This document shows, piece by piece, positions 33,791 to 41,987 of a stretch of 64,000 bases of DNA. Under the pieces are notes generated by a model that was not told where the DNA came from, searched no databases, and saw only the letters and a list, made by a program, of their open reading frames with translations. The translations under genes were made by a program, and so were the position numbers. Each line of letters starts with the position of its first letter. Position 1 is the first letter of the stretch. The stretch spans positions 1 through 64,000 of the forward strand of contig JAXMAR010000012.1 in assembly GCA_046350295.1 (NCBI GenBank). The letters are read 5' to 3'. Source of the stretch: JAXMAR01 sp046350295. GTDB lineage: Bacteria; Planctomycetota; Planctomycetia; Gemmatales; Gemmataceae.

Positions 33791-33839
33791 TCGGGAAGCC
33801 CCGCCAGGTTCTCTTTACCCGAACGGCAAACGCTATCGC

Positions 33840-34559
33840 ATGTGCTTCTCCGCGACCGCCAGCTTCGCCGTCAGCGCCGCCCTGGCTCCGGCCGGCGCCT
33901 ATTGCCTGTGGCGTGCCGCGCGCGTCAATCTCCGGTTGATTCCCTTCGCCGCCCTGCCCCTGTTCTTCGGCGCCCAGCAGCTCTGTGAAGGGCTCGTCTG
34001 GCATGGGCTGGACCATGGCGATGCCGAACTGACACGCGACGCCTCCCTCGCCTATCTTTTCTTCGCCGTCCCCTTCTGGCCCTTCTGGGTCCCCTTCAGT
34101 CTCTTCTGGGCGGAAACGCGCTCGAGGGTCCGCGCCTTCCTCCTCCTCATGACGAGCGTCGCCCTCGCCTATCTCTGGCTCTACGCGCAGATCGTGGCGG
34201 CGCCCGCGCAATGGCTTACCACGGAAGTCCTCGGGCATTCGATCCATTACGAGTTCGGCTCCTTGCCCGCCTTCGCCGTTATCCCGCAGGCGGCGTGGCG
34301 GATTGTCTACCTCGTCCTCATCTGCATCCCTTTCCTGGCGACCCGCCCAGGCGGAGTGAGCGCGCGCGCGGCCGCCGTGCTGGTGGCCGCGGCCTTCGTC
34401 GTCGCCTACCTGTTTTTCTGGGCGACCTTTATCTCGGTGTGGTGTTTCTTCGCGGCGGCGCTTTCGATCCTTCTGTGCCGTCACTTCGCTCTGCTGCCGC
34501 GCGCGGAAAAAGACAGCTCCGACCTGCGCCGGGGGACGGACGCATCGCAGCGGTGCTGA
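33840..34559 (+). CDS. DUF6629-like integral membrane protein
   Basis: A 239-residue protein beginning MCFSATASFAVSAALAPAGAYCLWRA, the recognisable start of DUF6629 proteins. About seven hydrophobic segments follow with PLFFGAQQLCEGLVWHGL early on, then a tail rich in charged residues. No enzymatic motif is visible. It lies 49 bases after the M50 peptidase gene on the same strand and is convergent with a DUF1501 gene. The family's function is not known to me. Confidence 0.75.
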   Translation: MCFSATASFAVSAALAPAGAYCLWRAARVNLRLIPFAALPLFFGAQQLCEGLVWHGLDHGDAELTRDASLAYLFFAVPFWPFWVPFSLFWAETRSRVRAFLLLMTSVALAYLWLYAQIVAAPAQWLTTEVLGHSIHYEFGSLPAFAVIPQAAWRIVYLVLICIPFLATRPGGVSARAAAVLVAAAFVVAYLFFWATFISVWCFFAAALSILLCRHFALLPRAEKDSSDLRRGTDASQRC

Positions 34560-34592
34560 GAAGGTTTCACCCGCCTTGACCTGCATTCTTCC

Positions 34593-35969
34593 TCACGCGA
34601 AGACGTCGCGAATCGGAGCGCCTTCGGGCAGCAGGGCGATCGGCCGGTTGAGCCGGTCGCGCAGCTCCAGGTCGGACGGGATGCCCAGCGCGTGGTAGAT
34701 GGTGGCGACGATGTCCCCGGGCGCCACCGGCGACTGGCTGGGATAGGCGCCACGTTTGTCGCTGGCTCCAAACGTGAATCCGCCTTTGGCGCCGCCCCCC
34801 GCGAAGACGACGGTGTAGCAGAATTCCCAGTGATCGCGGCCCGCCCCGGTGTTGATCTTGGGCGTGCGGCCAATCTCCCCCATGACGACGACCAGGGTGC
34901 GTTCGAGCAGTCCGCGATCGGCGAGGTCGCCAAGCAGCGTCGAGAAGCCGGCGTCGAACGGAGGCAGCAGCTGGTCCCGGAGCTTGGCGAAGTTGGCGCC
35001 ATGGGTATCCCAGGTCGCGTTCGCGTCCGGAGCCCAGGAGACGCACGCCAGCCGCGTCCCCGCCTCGATCAGACGCCGCGCCAAGAGCAGGCTCTGGCCG
35101 TAGATGTTCCGGCCATAAGCGTCGCGCACTCGCGCCGGCTCCTGGTCGAGCTGAAACGCCCGCTGCGCCGCCGCGGACGTGAGCAGATCGCAGGCTCTTG
35201 CCTGCAGGCGCTCCAATTCCTGACCGTGTCCGGCCCCGACGGGAACGCTCGACTCGTTCAGCCCCGTCAAGAGTCGCCCGCGCTCCCGCACGCGCTCCGC
35301 CGTCATTCCCGCTCCCGGGATCAGCGCCGGCAGATTGAAGCCGTCCGGGCTCGGGCCGCCCCGGAGCACCAGAAACGGATCGTGCGTCTTCCCCAGCCAG
35401 CCGCCCAGGTAGCCCGGTTGCGGCGGCCCCCCCGCTCCCTCCTGGGTCAGGTACGGCATCAGAACGTACGGCATCACCGGCGACGTCGGCGGGCGATAGC
35501 GGCCGATCACCGAGCCGATGGCCGGATGGTCGGTCGGCTTCGCGCCGATGATACCGGCGCGGATGTTGCTCCTGATGCCCGTGAGCGCGGTGTAGACGGC
35601 GGGAGCGTGCGCCACCTGGTCATGATGGACGGAGCGCACCAGGGAACAGCGCGACATCAGCCGGGCCAGCCGCGGCAGGTGCTCGCACACCTGCACGCCG
35701 GGGACCGTGGTCGCGATCGGCTGGAACTCGCTGCGCATCTCGCTCGGCAGATCGGGCTTCATGTCCCACGTGTCGAGATGACTGGGACCGCCATTGAGGA
35801 AGACGAGAATGCACGAGTCCGCTGCCGGTCGCACGCCACGCGGCGCCGAGCGCTCCCCCGCCGCCAGCACCTGCGGGAGCGCCAGGTTCAAGGCGCCAAT
35901 GGCGCCGATCTGCAGCATGTTCCGCCGGGTGAGCCCCATGGGGCCCGGGCACGTCACGGCTGTTGGCAT
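34593..35969 (-). CDS. DUF1501 family exported protein (downstream copy)
   Basis: A 458-residue protein. The ATG at 35967-35969 is preferred because GAGGG lies upstream, while the longer form (36008) lacks a ribosome site. A Tat-type leader (LTRRNMLQIGAIGALNLALPQVLAAG) precedes DSCILVFLNGGPSHLDTWDMKPD, the DUF1501 entry motif. VVVMGEIGRTPKINTGAGRDHWE then marks the metal-binding region of the sulfatase/phosphatase-like fold. It is second in a two-gene operon with another DUF1501 protein, 57 bases after that gene's stop. Function is unknown; a role in handling sulfated or phosphorylated polymers has been suggested for the family by context only. Confidence 0.85.
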   Translation of the reverse strand: MPTAVTCPGPMGLTRRNMLQIGAIGALNLALPQVLAAGERSAPRGVRPAADSCILVFLNGGPSHLDTWDMKPDLPSEMRSEFQPIATTVPGVQVCEHLPRLARLMSRCSLVRSVHHDQVAHAPAVYTALTGIRSNIRAGIIGAKPTDHPAIGSVIGRYRPPTSPVMPYVLMPYLTQEGAGGPPQPGYLGGWLGKTHDPFLVLRGGPSPDGFNLPALIPGAGMTAERVRERGRLLTGLNESSVPVGAGHGQELERLQARACDLLTSAAAQRAFQLDQEPARVRDAYGRNIYGQSLLLARRLIEAGTRLACVSWAPDANATWDTHGANFAKLRDQLLPPFDAGFSTLLGDLADRGLLERTLVVVMGEIGRTPKINTGAGRDHWEFCYTVVFAGGGAKGGFTFGASDKRGAYPSQSPVAPGDIVATIYHALGIPSDLELRDRLNRPIALLPEGAPIRDVFA

Positions 35970-36026
35970 AGAAACGGTTCCCTCGCTGTCATCCTTTTCG
36001 ACCCGCATGCTCTAAGGGGGTGGCGA

Positions 36027-37424
36027 TCACGGCATCAACTGGCTGATCGGCTCCCCTTCGGTGATGAAGCGCGTCACGTCGGCGCCGAGGCCGCGGATCA
36101 ACCTCACCTCACCGACATTGAATAGCGTCTGCATCAGCGTTGCGTACAGGTTCTGCAGATGGACCGGCTCGGAAGCCGGCCGCCCGCCGTCCGCGCTGGA
36201 GCGTCCGATCACCTGCCCCATGCGCAGGCCGCCGCCGGCGAAGAGCAGCGGCCCATGCGCCGGCCAGTGATCCCGCCCACCCGCGCCGTTGACGCGCGGC
36301 GTGCGCCCCATCTCGCCGCAGCAGACGAGCAGGATCCTGTCGCTCAGGCCGCGCGCTTCCAGGTCCTCGACCAGTGCCGACACCGCATGGTCGAAAGGCC
36401 GGCCGACATAAGGCATCGCCTCCGCCGGCGGCGCGTTGTTGCCGTCGGCGTGCATGTCCCAGACGAAGTTGGTGACGACCGAGACGAACCCGGCGCCCGC
36501 CTCGCACAGCCGCCGCGCCAGGAGCAGCAGCTTGCCGATGGAGCGGGCATGGTCGATGTAGAAGCGGTAGTTGCCCAGGTTGCGGCGAATCGCGTCGACG
36601 TTGAGAAGCGGGGCGGTGTCGTAGCGGGCAAGAACGCGCGGCTCCTCTTGCGACAGGTCGAAGGCCCGGCCGACGCCACGCAGGATCACGTCGAAGGCCT
36701 GCTCGCGTGAGCGGTCGACCGTCTCCATCGCGCCGGACCCATCGACCTCGCGGCGGAGATCGTCGAGATGCGCCAGCAGTGTGCGGCGGTCGTGCAACTG
36801 ATGCGGCGCGATCGCCAGGCGCATGTCGCGGAGCATGCCGCCGCCCGCCCCGGGCATGACCGGAGCGTAGGCGCTGCCGAGCGGTCCCGTCTGGCCAAAA
36901 GTCTCGGCGCCCGGGCCGGCAAGCGCACTTGCGTCGGCGGCCACGGCTTTGGGCGTGAGAAGCATGTTGGTCGGAACGCCGGTCGTCGGATGGTTCAGGC
37001 CGACCACTCGGCCAAAATACGAACCGACGTTGGCTCCGCGCGTTTCTCGGTTGATGATCGGGCTGGCGCTATGATCGTAGCCGGGGACATAGGATCGGAC
37101 CACGGCGATGCGGTCCGCCAGCCGGGCCAGGCGCAGGAACGTAGACCCGAAAAGAACGCCGGGCAGGCTGGTCCGCACCGCGCCCGTCGTGCTGCGAATG
37201 CCGTCGGGCGCCTCCATCTTGGGGTCGAACGTCTCGAACTGGCTCGGGCCACCGTGCATGTGCAGGAAGATGATCGACTTGCCGGTGACCGCGCTTGTGG
37301 CCGACGCCGCCGCGGCGCGGGCCGCGAGAAGATCGGCGAGCGACAGGCCCCCCAGGCCGAGGGCGCCGACGCGGAGGAAATCGCGGCGCTGAAAACCCCT
37401 GCCGGGATGAGAGAAGGTCAGCAT
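36027..37424 (-). CDS. DUF1501 family exported protein (upstream copy)
   Basis: A 465-residue protein. The ATG at 37422-37424 follows GAAAGG and begins a Tat-type leader, GFQRRDFLRVGALGLGGLSLADLL. The core has KSIIFLHMHGGPSQFETFDPKMEAP and later LLVCCGEMGRTPRVNGAGGRDHWP. A difference from the downstream copy is the DUF1501 metal motif 'HMHGGPSQFETFD' compared with 'FLNGGPSHLDTWD'. It is the first gene of a DUF1501 pair. No DUF1549/DUF1553 gene is adjacent. Confidence 0.85.
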   Translation of the reverse strand: MLTFSHPGRGFQRRDFLRVGALGLGGLSLADLLAARAAAASATSAVTGKSIIFLHMHGGPSQFETFDPKMEAPDGIRSTTGAVRTSLPGVLFGSTFLRLARLADRIAVVRSYVPGYDHSASPIINRETRGANVGSYFGRVVGLNHPTTGVPTNMLLTPKAVAADASALAGPGAETFGQTGPLGSAYAPVMPGAGGGMLRDMRLAIAPHQLHDRRTLLAHLDDLRREVDGSGAMETVDRSREQAFDVILRGVGRAFDLSQEEPRVLARYDTAPLLNVDAIRRNLGNYRFYIDHARSIGKLLLLARRLCEAGAGFVSVVTNFVWDMHADGNNAPPAEAMPYVGRPFDHAVSALVEDLEARGLSDRILLVCCGEMGRTPRVNGAGGRDHWPAHGPLLFAGGGLRMGQVIGRSSADGGRPASEPVHLQNLYATLMQTLFNVGEVRLIRGLGADVTRFITEGEPISQLMP

Positions 37425-37591
37425 TTCGAGACCTTTCGAGATTGCCGGATGGCAAGGCCAGCGGCGCTTGTCGGCGGGTTGCGTCAAGGCGTGCGGGTGA
37501 GGAAGGCTCGTCTATCTCTTCTAGCCTGCCTGCGCGCCCGTGTAAAGCGCGATTTGCCGATGTGCTGGCCGCGGCTCGCGCAGGCGCTCGA

Positions 37592-38203
37592 TCAAAGCGA
37601 GCGAAACGTCACGGGATGCTTCTCCCGCCAGAACGTGTCCCACACCCACGGATGCGCCTTGGCGTCGTCCTCGAACCAGGGACGAAGATAGCGTGCGACC
37701 TTGCGGCTGGCGCGGTTGCCGTAGGCGATGCCGGTGCCGAGAAGTTCCTTCGTGAGGCCGAGGTCGCTCAAAGCGTGGATGCAGTTGAAGGCGCGATCGG
37801 GCCGGGTCCTGCCGTCGAGGACGACGAATTGCGGGACGCCGCCGGCCAGGTAGTCGGCGCGTTCGCGGGCGCGGCGGTGCAAGTCGGGCTTGATGCGGAA
37901 GGGGCCCCAGGCGCTCGACTGGGCGCCGCGTTTCCGGACCCAGCGCAGGGTCACGTCCAGGCCAATGTTGCCGCCGATGGTGGGAGCGCCGAAGAAGGAG
38001 ATGTCGAGTGAGCGCGGCAGCCAGCTGATGCTGAACGATTGCTCGTCATCGAGGCGCGGCACGCCGCCGTCACGCACGACATGGGCGAACGTGGCGAAGG
38101 TATGCGCGAAGTTCGGCAGGTTCAGACGGCGCTGGCAGGCGAAGACGATCAGGTAGTGAGCGTCGTCGATCAGGGAGGAGTTCGGTAGGCTCGCGGGATT
38201 CAT
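37592..38203 (-). CDS. Conserved hypothetical protein
   Basis: A 203-residue protein. Recognisable segments are FAHTFATFAHVVRDG, SFSISWLPRSLDI, LDVTLRWVRKRG, SAWGPFRIKPDL, RAFNCIHALSDLG and HPWVWDTFWREK. I have the impression of a planctomycete family with the pattern 'HTFATF...ISWLP...W-G-x-[FY]-x-I...NCIHAVSDL'. No catalytic triad or membrane segment is certain. The ATG at 38203 is preferred (GGAAGCC upstream). It lies 167 bases upstream of a DUF1501 gene and just downstream of a nested palindrome. Confidence 0.6.
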   Translation of the reverse strand: MNPASLPNSSLIDDAHYLIVFACQRRLNLPNFAHTFATFAHVVRDGGVPRLDDEQSFSISWLPRSLDISFFGAPTIGGNIGLDVTLRWVRKRGAQSSAWGPFRIKPDLHRRARERADYLAGGVPQFVVLDGRTRPDRAFNCIHALSDLGLTKELLGTGIAYGNRASRKVARYLRPWFEDDAKAHPWVWDTFWREKHPVTFRSL

Positions 38204-38212
38204 GGATGGCTT

Positions 38213-38264
38213 CCGTGTGGACATCATTCACTCACCTTTGGTGAGCAAAGATGATTCCACACGG
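38213..38264. promoter_or_regulatory. Nested 52-base dyad between pfkA and the hypothetical gene
   Basis: CCGTGTGGA (38213-38221) pairs with TCCACACGG (38256-38264), ATCAT with ATGAT inside it, and CTCACC-TTT-GGTGAG forms a central palindrome at 38231-38245. It starts just after the pfkA stop and reaches up to the start region of the next gene. It could be an mRNA hairpin at the end of pfkA or an operator for the downstream gene; there is no T-run. Confidence 0.6.
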
Positions 38265-38267
38265 ACA

Positions 38268-39434
38268 TCAATCCCCGAAGTTCGTCCCCACCCGCCGCGC
38301 CGCCCGGATCAGCGCGTGGTCCGGTGGTACCAGCTTGACGCGGCCCGCCACCTTCTCCAACGGTATCGACGTGATCTCCGAACCCTTGAGGCAAACCATC
38401 GCGTTGTAGACGCCCTGGGCCAGCATCTCGGCGGCGTGGGCGCCGAAGCGCGTGGCCAGGATGCGGTCGAACGGCGTTGGAATGCCGCCGCGCTGCAAAT
38501 GGCCCAGCACCGTCACGCGCGTCTCCATGCCGAGGCGCTGGCTGATCGCCTTGGCCACCGACGAGCTGGCCCGGCCGTCCCCCTTGTCGTCGAGGCCCAT
38601 CCCTTGTGGCATCGCGTGCTTCTTCTTGGCATCCGCTTTTTTGTCTTTCCGGTCCTTCTTTCCCTTCTTGTTCTTCTCTTTCTCGACCGCGGCGACCGCT
38701 TCCACGACGGCCGGCCGCTTGGGCCGCGCGCCTTCGGCGACCGCGATGATGCTGAACCACTTGCCGCGGCGGCGCCGCTCCGTCAGGTGCTGGCAGATGC
38801 TCTCGATGTCGTACGGGATCTCGGGGATCAGGATGATGTCGGCCCCACCCGCGATGCCGGCGGAGAGGGCGAGCCAGCCGGCGTGGTGGCCCATCAGCTC
38901 GATCACCATGACGCGCAGGTGCGCCTCGGCCGTGGAATAGAGCTTGTCGATGGCCTGGGCGGCCGTGTTGATCGCCGAGTCGTGGCCGAAGGTGATGTCG
39001 GTCTCGGCGAGGTCGTTGTCGATGGTCTTGGGCAGGCCGATGACGTTGAGCCCCTGCTTCATGAGGGAATAGGCGACCTTGTGCGTGCCGTTGCCCCCCA
39101 GGCAGACCAGACAGTCGAGGCCGAGGCGGTTGTAGGTCTCGACGGCCCGCTGCGTCAGGTCGACGGTCTCGCCGTTGGGTAGCGGCATCTTGTGCGGCTT
39201 CTCGCGACTGGTGCCGAGGATGGTGCCGCCGAGCGAGAGGATGCCGGAGACGTCGTGCGGGTGCAGCACGCGCGCCTGATTCTCGACGAGGCCGCGGAAC
39301 CCCTTCTCGATGCCGATCACCTCGATATGGAAATCGCTCAGCGCCGGCTTGGCGACGCCGCGGATGGCGGCATTGAGCCCGGGACAATCGCCGCCGCTGG
39401 TGAGGATGCCGATGCAACGCGCTTTGCTGGCCAT
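38268..39434 (-). CDS. pfkA: 6-phosphofructokinase with a lysine-rich insertion
   Basis: A 388-residue PFK. It opens with GILTSGGDCPGLNAAIRG. The nucleotide loop is GGNGT at 113-117, in which Asn replaces the usual Mg-binding Asp of GGDGS. The catalytic segment PKTIDND is at 135-141, MGHHAGW at 181-187, and LGHLQRGG at 310-317. PKTIDND is common in PPi-linked or group III enzymes, but the glycine in GGNGT is the ATP-type residue, so the phosphate donor is uncertain. Residues about 250-273 are a charged insertion (EKNKKGKKDRKDKK) not usual in the family. It starts 14 bases after the VapC-like toxin's stop on the same strand. Confidence 0.88.
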   Translation of the reverse strand: MASKARCIGILTSGGDCPGLNAAIRGVAKPALSDFHIEVIGIEKGFRGLVENQARVLHPHDVSGILSLGGTILGTSREKPHKMPLPNGETVDLTQRAVETYNRLGLDCLVCLGGNGTHKVAYSLMKQGLNVIGLPKTIDNDLAETDITFGHDSAINTAAQAIDKLYSTAEAHLRVMVIELMGHHAGWLALSAGIAGGADIILIPEIPYDIESICQHLTERRRRGKWFSIIAVAEGARPKRPAVVEAVAAVEKEKNKKGKKDRKDKKADAKKKHAMPQGMGLDDKGDGRASSSVAKAISQRLGMETRVTVLGHLQRGGIPTPFDRILATRFGAHAAEMLAQGVYNAMVCLKGSEITSIPLEKVAGRVKLVPPDHALIRAARRVGTNFGD

Positions 39435-39447
39435 GGCGCCTGCCTCG

Positions 39448-39873
39448 CTAGGGCAATGTTGAAAGATGCCGGATAAAGGGAAAACCCTGCTGCAGAGTCT
39501 TCACCAACTTGTCGTCCGCCGTTACCAACTCGCATTTCTCCCGTTCGGCCAGGGCCACGTAGAGACAGTCATAGATACCAATGCGGGCTTTGGAAGCGAT
39601 ATCGTACGCGCGCGGGACATGGGGGATTGCGGGGAAGAGTTGAGGACAGGTCGTCATCACGTCGGCCCACAGAATGCCACCTTGCGGCGCGGTGAGACGA
39701 TTTTGTCGCTCTGCCCTGGTCAGGGCATGAGCCACCTCGAGAGGGAAGAAATCCGGCGCGAGAAGCTCGTGGATGCCATTCCGGTAGTCGTCCCGGAGAA
39801 GTTGGGCCTTGTCGGAGAGCGCCTCCAGGACCACCCACTTGAAGCCGACGGAGGCATCGACAACGTACTTCAT
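39448..39873 (-). CDS. PIN-domain ribonuclease toxin (VapC-like)
   Basis: A 141-residue PIN protein. The acidic residues expected to bind magnesium are Asp6 (MKYVVDASVG), Glu46 (FPLEVAHAL), Asp102 (GIYDCLYVALAE) and Asp120 (LVTADDKLVKTL). VapC toxins are RNases that usually cut tRNA or rRNA. The gene overlaps the upstream antitoxin gene by four bases (ATGA). Its stop is 14 bases from the pfkA start, so pfkA is likely in the same transcript. Target specificity is unknown. Confidence 0.85.
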   Translation of the reverse strand: MKYVVDASVGFKWVVLEALSDKAQLLRDDYRNGIHELLAPDFFPLEVAHALTRAERQNRLTAPQGGILWADVMTTCPQLFPAIPHVPRAYDIASKARIGIYDCLYVALAEREKCELVTADDKLVKTLQQGFPFIRHLSTLP

Positions 39874-40076
39874 TCGGGAAGGCCGTTACGTAGCTCACGG
39901 ATGGCCGGAACGCCGATGTCCAGCGTGCCGTGCTTCGCGTAGACCTCCTTGCGGATTCTCTCGGCTTCGTCTCGGATATGCTGAAGCACCTGCGGATCAC
40001 CCTTGCCGGTCATGGCATGGCGAATCGCCTCTTCCATCGCGGCTTTGACATCCGGCGGTAACGCACTCGTCTCCAT
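39870..40076 (-). CDS. VapB-type antitoxin-like small protein
   Basis: A 68-residue protein, METSALPPDVKAAMEEAIRHAMTGKGDPQVLQHIRDEAERIRKEVYAKHGTLDIGVPAIRELRNG. The helical, charged C-terminus and its position directly before a PIN toxin with an ATGA overlap identify it as the antitoxin. No RHH, AbrB or Phd signature is clear, so the class is not settled. An upstream in-frame TTG (40112) is rejected because the ATG at 40076 has AGGAGG about 14 bases before it. Confidence 0.7.
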   Translation of the reverse strand: METSALPPDVKAAMEEAIRHAMTGKGDPQVLQHIRDEAERIRKEVYAKHGTLDIGVPAIRELRNGLPE

Positions 40077-40131
40077 GGGAGTGATTTTCCTCCTTCGCTG
40101 GCTCTTGGTCAACTCCCATGCGCTGGCGGTT

Positions 40132-41096
40132 TCATTTCACGCTGAGCTTTCCGCCCTCAATCTCGATCCGCCCCGCCCCCTTGTGCCGGTCGTAGGTCCG
40201 CTCCATCTCCGCGACCGAATCGAAGTAACCGACGACATAAGCCGCCCCGAAGCTCTCGCCGGCGCGGACGCGTTTGCCGTGCAGTTCCTCGATCATGCAG
40301 ACGTAGCCGCGCTGGTGGCACCAGGCTTCGACGGTCTCGGCGGGGTCGAGCGTCATGCCGGCGAGCCAGGGCCCGGGCTTGCCGTCGAGCTTGATCTGGT
40401 AGGCGCGGATCATGCGCTCGGGGACCTTGCCCTCCTTGCGCTGATAGAGGAAGCGGGCGTCGGGGGCGAAGTCCTTGGTGAACTCGGCGGCCGGGATCAG
40501 GCCGTGGTAGCTCAGGTAGACCTGCGTGAAGCTGTCACCCCCCTTGTGGCGGATATGGCCGGGCATGTCGATGCGGTAGAGGAGGTTGTCGACGTCGTTG
40601 ACGCTGGTGATCCGCTCGCTGGAGAGGACGTAGCGCTTGCCGGGCTGGAAGACGAGCGTCTGCTCCCAGAGCGAGCCGGGCTTGAAGCCGTTGTGCCCCT
40701 CGGTGAAACGGAACTTGAGACGCACGGCGACGAAACCCTCGCCGCGGATGATCTCCAGCTCCAGCTTCTTCGCCTGCGTGCAGATTTGCGGACCTTCGAC
40801 GTAGTGCTTGGGCAGCTTGCCGTGGACCTTCTCGTCGCGGCCGTAGCCGTCGTCTTTCCAGCCGGGGCTGAGCAGGAAGTCCATGATGTGGAGGCCGAAG
40901 CCGAGGTCCTTGGCCCCGTCTTCTTGTCGAGCAGCGTCCCGGCCGCGATGCCGCTGACGTAGCCCTTCTTGCGAATCTCGGCCCGGAGAGCGTCGCTCTC
41001 GATCACAACGACATCGGGCGCCTCCTTGACGGTGATCGGCTCGCCGCCGGACAGGGAAGTGACCAGGGCCAAATTCACAACGGCGGCGCGAAGCAT
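40132..41096 (-). CDS. Exported hypothetical protein (one frame change near 40,915)
   Basis: The start at 41094-41096 gives a signal peptide (MLRAAVVNLALVTSLSGGEP). Then ALRAEIRKKGYVSGIAAGTLLDKKTG leads up to a frame break at about 40,915. The other frame continues with MDFLLSPGWKDDGYGRD, KLPKHYVEGPQICTQAKKLELEIIRGEGFV, SLWEQTLVFQPGKRYVLSSERITS and the C-terminal IEELHGKRVRAGESFGAAYVVGY. It reads as a single secreted protein of about 320 residues, rich in beta strands. No family with a known role is recognised. Confidence 0.6.
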
Positions 41097-41120
41097 AACA
41101 GTCGCCTCAGAAGACATCCA

Positions 41121-41162
41121 CCACTCACCACTCACCACTCACCACTCACCACTCACCACTCA
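41121..41162. repeat. Six tandem 7-bp units
   Basis: CCACTCA is repeated six times without interruption, in the 74-base gap between two minus-strand genes coding for exported proteins. Both genes are on the minus strand, so it lies upstream of the protein at 40132-41096 and might be a phase-variable promoter spacer; this is inference. Confidence 0.85.
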
Positions 41163-41169
41163 CGGAAAA

Positions 41170-41835
41170 TTACGGAAACACGAACACACCCTCCGCCAGC
41201 TTCGGCTCGCGTTGGATGCGGTATACTTCCCGGATCGTCGCCGGGTCCGCGCCCTTTTCGATCACGAGCGTCCGCTCCAGCGGCAGATGGGTTGCGGCGT
41301 CGACCTTCAACTCCACGCCGAGCAGGACGCGATCGTCCACGCGCAGCTTGTAGGCGAAGACGTCGACCCCCTTCTCCGCCCGGACCAGGCGCAAGTCCCT
41401 GATCTCGAGCGCCTTCGCCAGGTCGACGCTCCCCGTCTTGGGCGCCCGCACGGTGAACATGGTGACGACGAAGCCCGCCCGCTCCAGCATCTTGGCGTAG
41501 TTCCGGTTCAGGTTCTCCTCGAACGCTTTCTCGCGCGGCTTCCCCCCCTTGACCTCCACCTGGATCGTCTTGCCGTCGCAGACCAGCTTTGTGCCCAGGT
41601 CCTTGCCGAGGAGCTTGTAGGCGACCTCGAAGCGGGCGCGATTGCCTTCGGCCATGATGAGCAATCCCTTGAAGGGGACCTTGTCCCCGCTCCCCTTGCC
41701 GGTAAGCTCGGCGTCGAAGTCGACGTGCAGGCTCTTGGCCGCGAGCGCCTTCTCCATGGCCGCGAAACGCTCGGTCGGCTCCTGGGCGCGGGCCACGGCG
41801 GAGAAGACAAGGAGGGTGGCGAGGGCGTAGCGCAT
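41170..41835 (-). CDS. Exported LolA-fold-like protein
   Basis: A 221-residue protein with a signal peptide (MRYALATLLVFSAVARA, cleavage near AQEPTE). The mature part is a LolA/LppX-like curved-sheet pattern: KSLHVDFDAELTGKGSGDKVPFKGLLIMAEGNRARFEV, then LVCDGKTIQVEVKGGKP and RVDDRVLLGVELKVDAATHLPLERTLVIEK. This is typical of lipoprotein-carrier or outer-membrane lipid-binding proteins and of a planctomycete family of similar shape. It is divergent from the kinase at 41,988 with about 150 bases between. Confidence 0.65.
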   Translation of the reverse strand: MRYALATLLVFSAVARAQEPTERFAAMEKALAAKSLHVDFDAELTGKGSGDKVPFKGLLIMAEGNRARFEVAYKLLGKDLGTKLVCDGKTIQVEVKGGKPREKAFEENLNRNYAKMLERAGFVVTMFTVRAPKTGSVDLAKALEIRDLRLVRAEKGVDVFAYKLRVDDRVLLGVELKVDAATHLPLERTLVIEKGADPATIREVYRIQREPKLAEGVFVFP

Positions 41836-41987
41836 GGGTGGCTCATCCGCGGGAAGAGGGCAATGGCAGTATCGTCCTGAGCGGCGCAAATTCAAGGGCG
41901 TCCGACCCGGCCGTGACCGACTGGGCGGCGTCCGACGGGGCCCGGCGCGGCGAGGAAAGCGGCGGCGCCGCGATACAATAGGTCAGC

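Noticed and set aside
41121..41162. CRISPR array
   Set aside because: The unit is 7 bases with no spacers; it is a simple tandem repeat. No cas gene is in the window.
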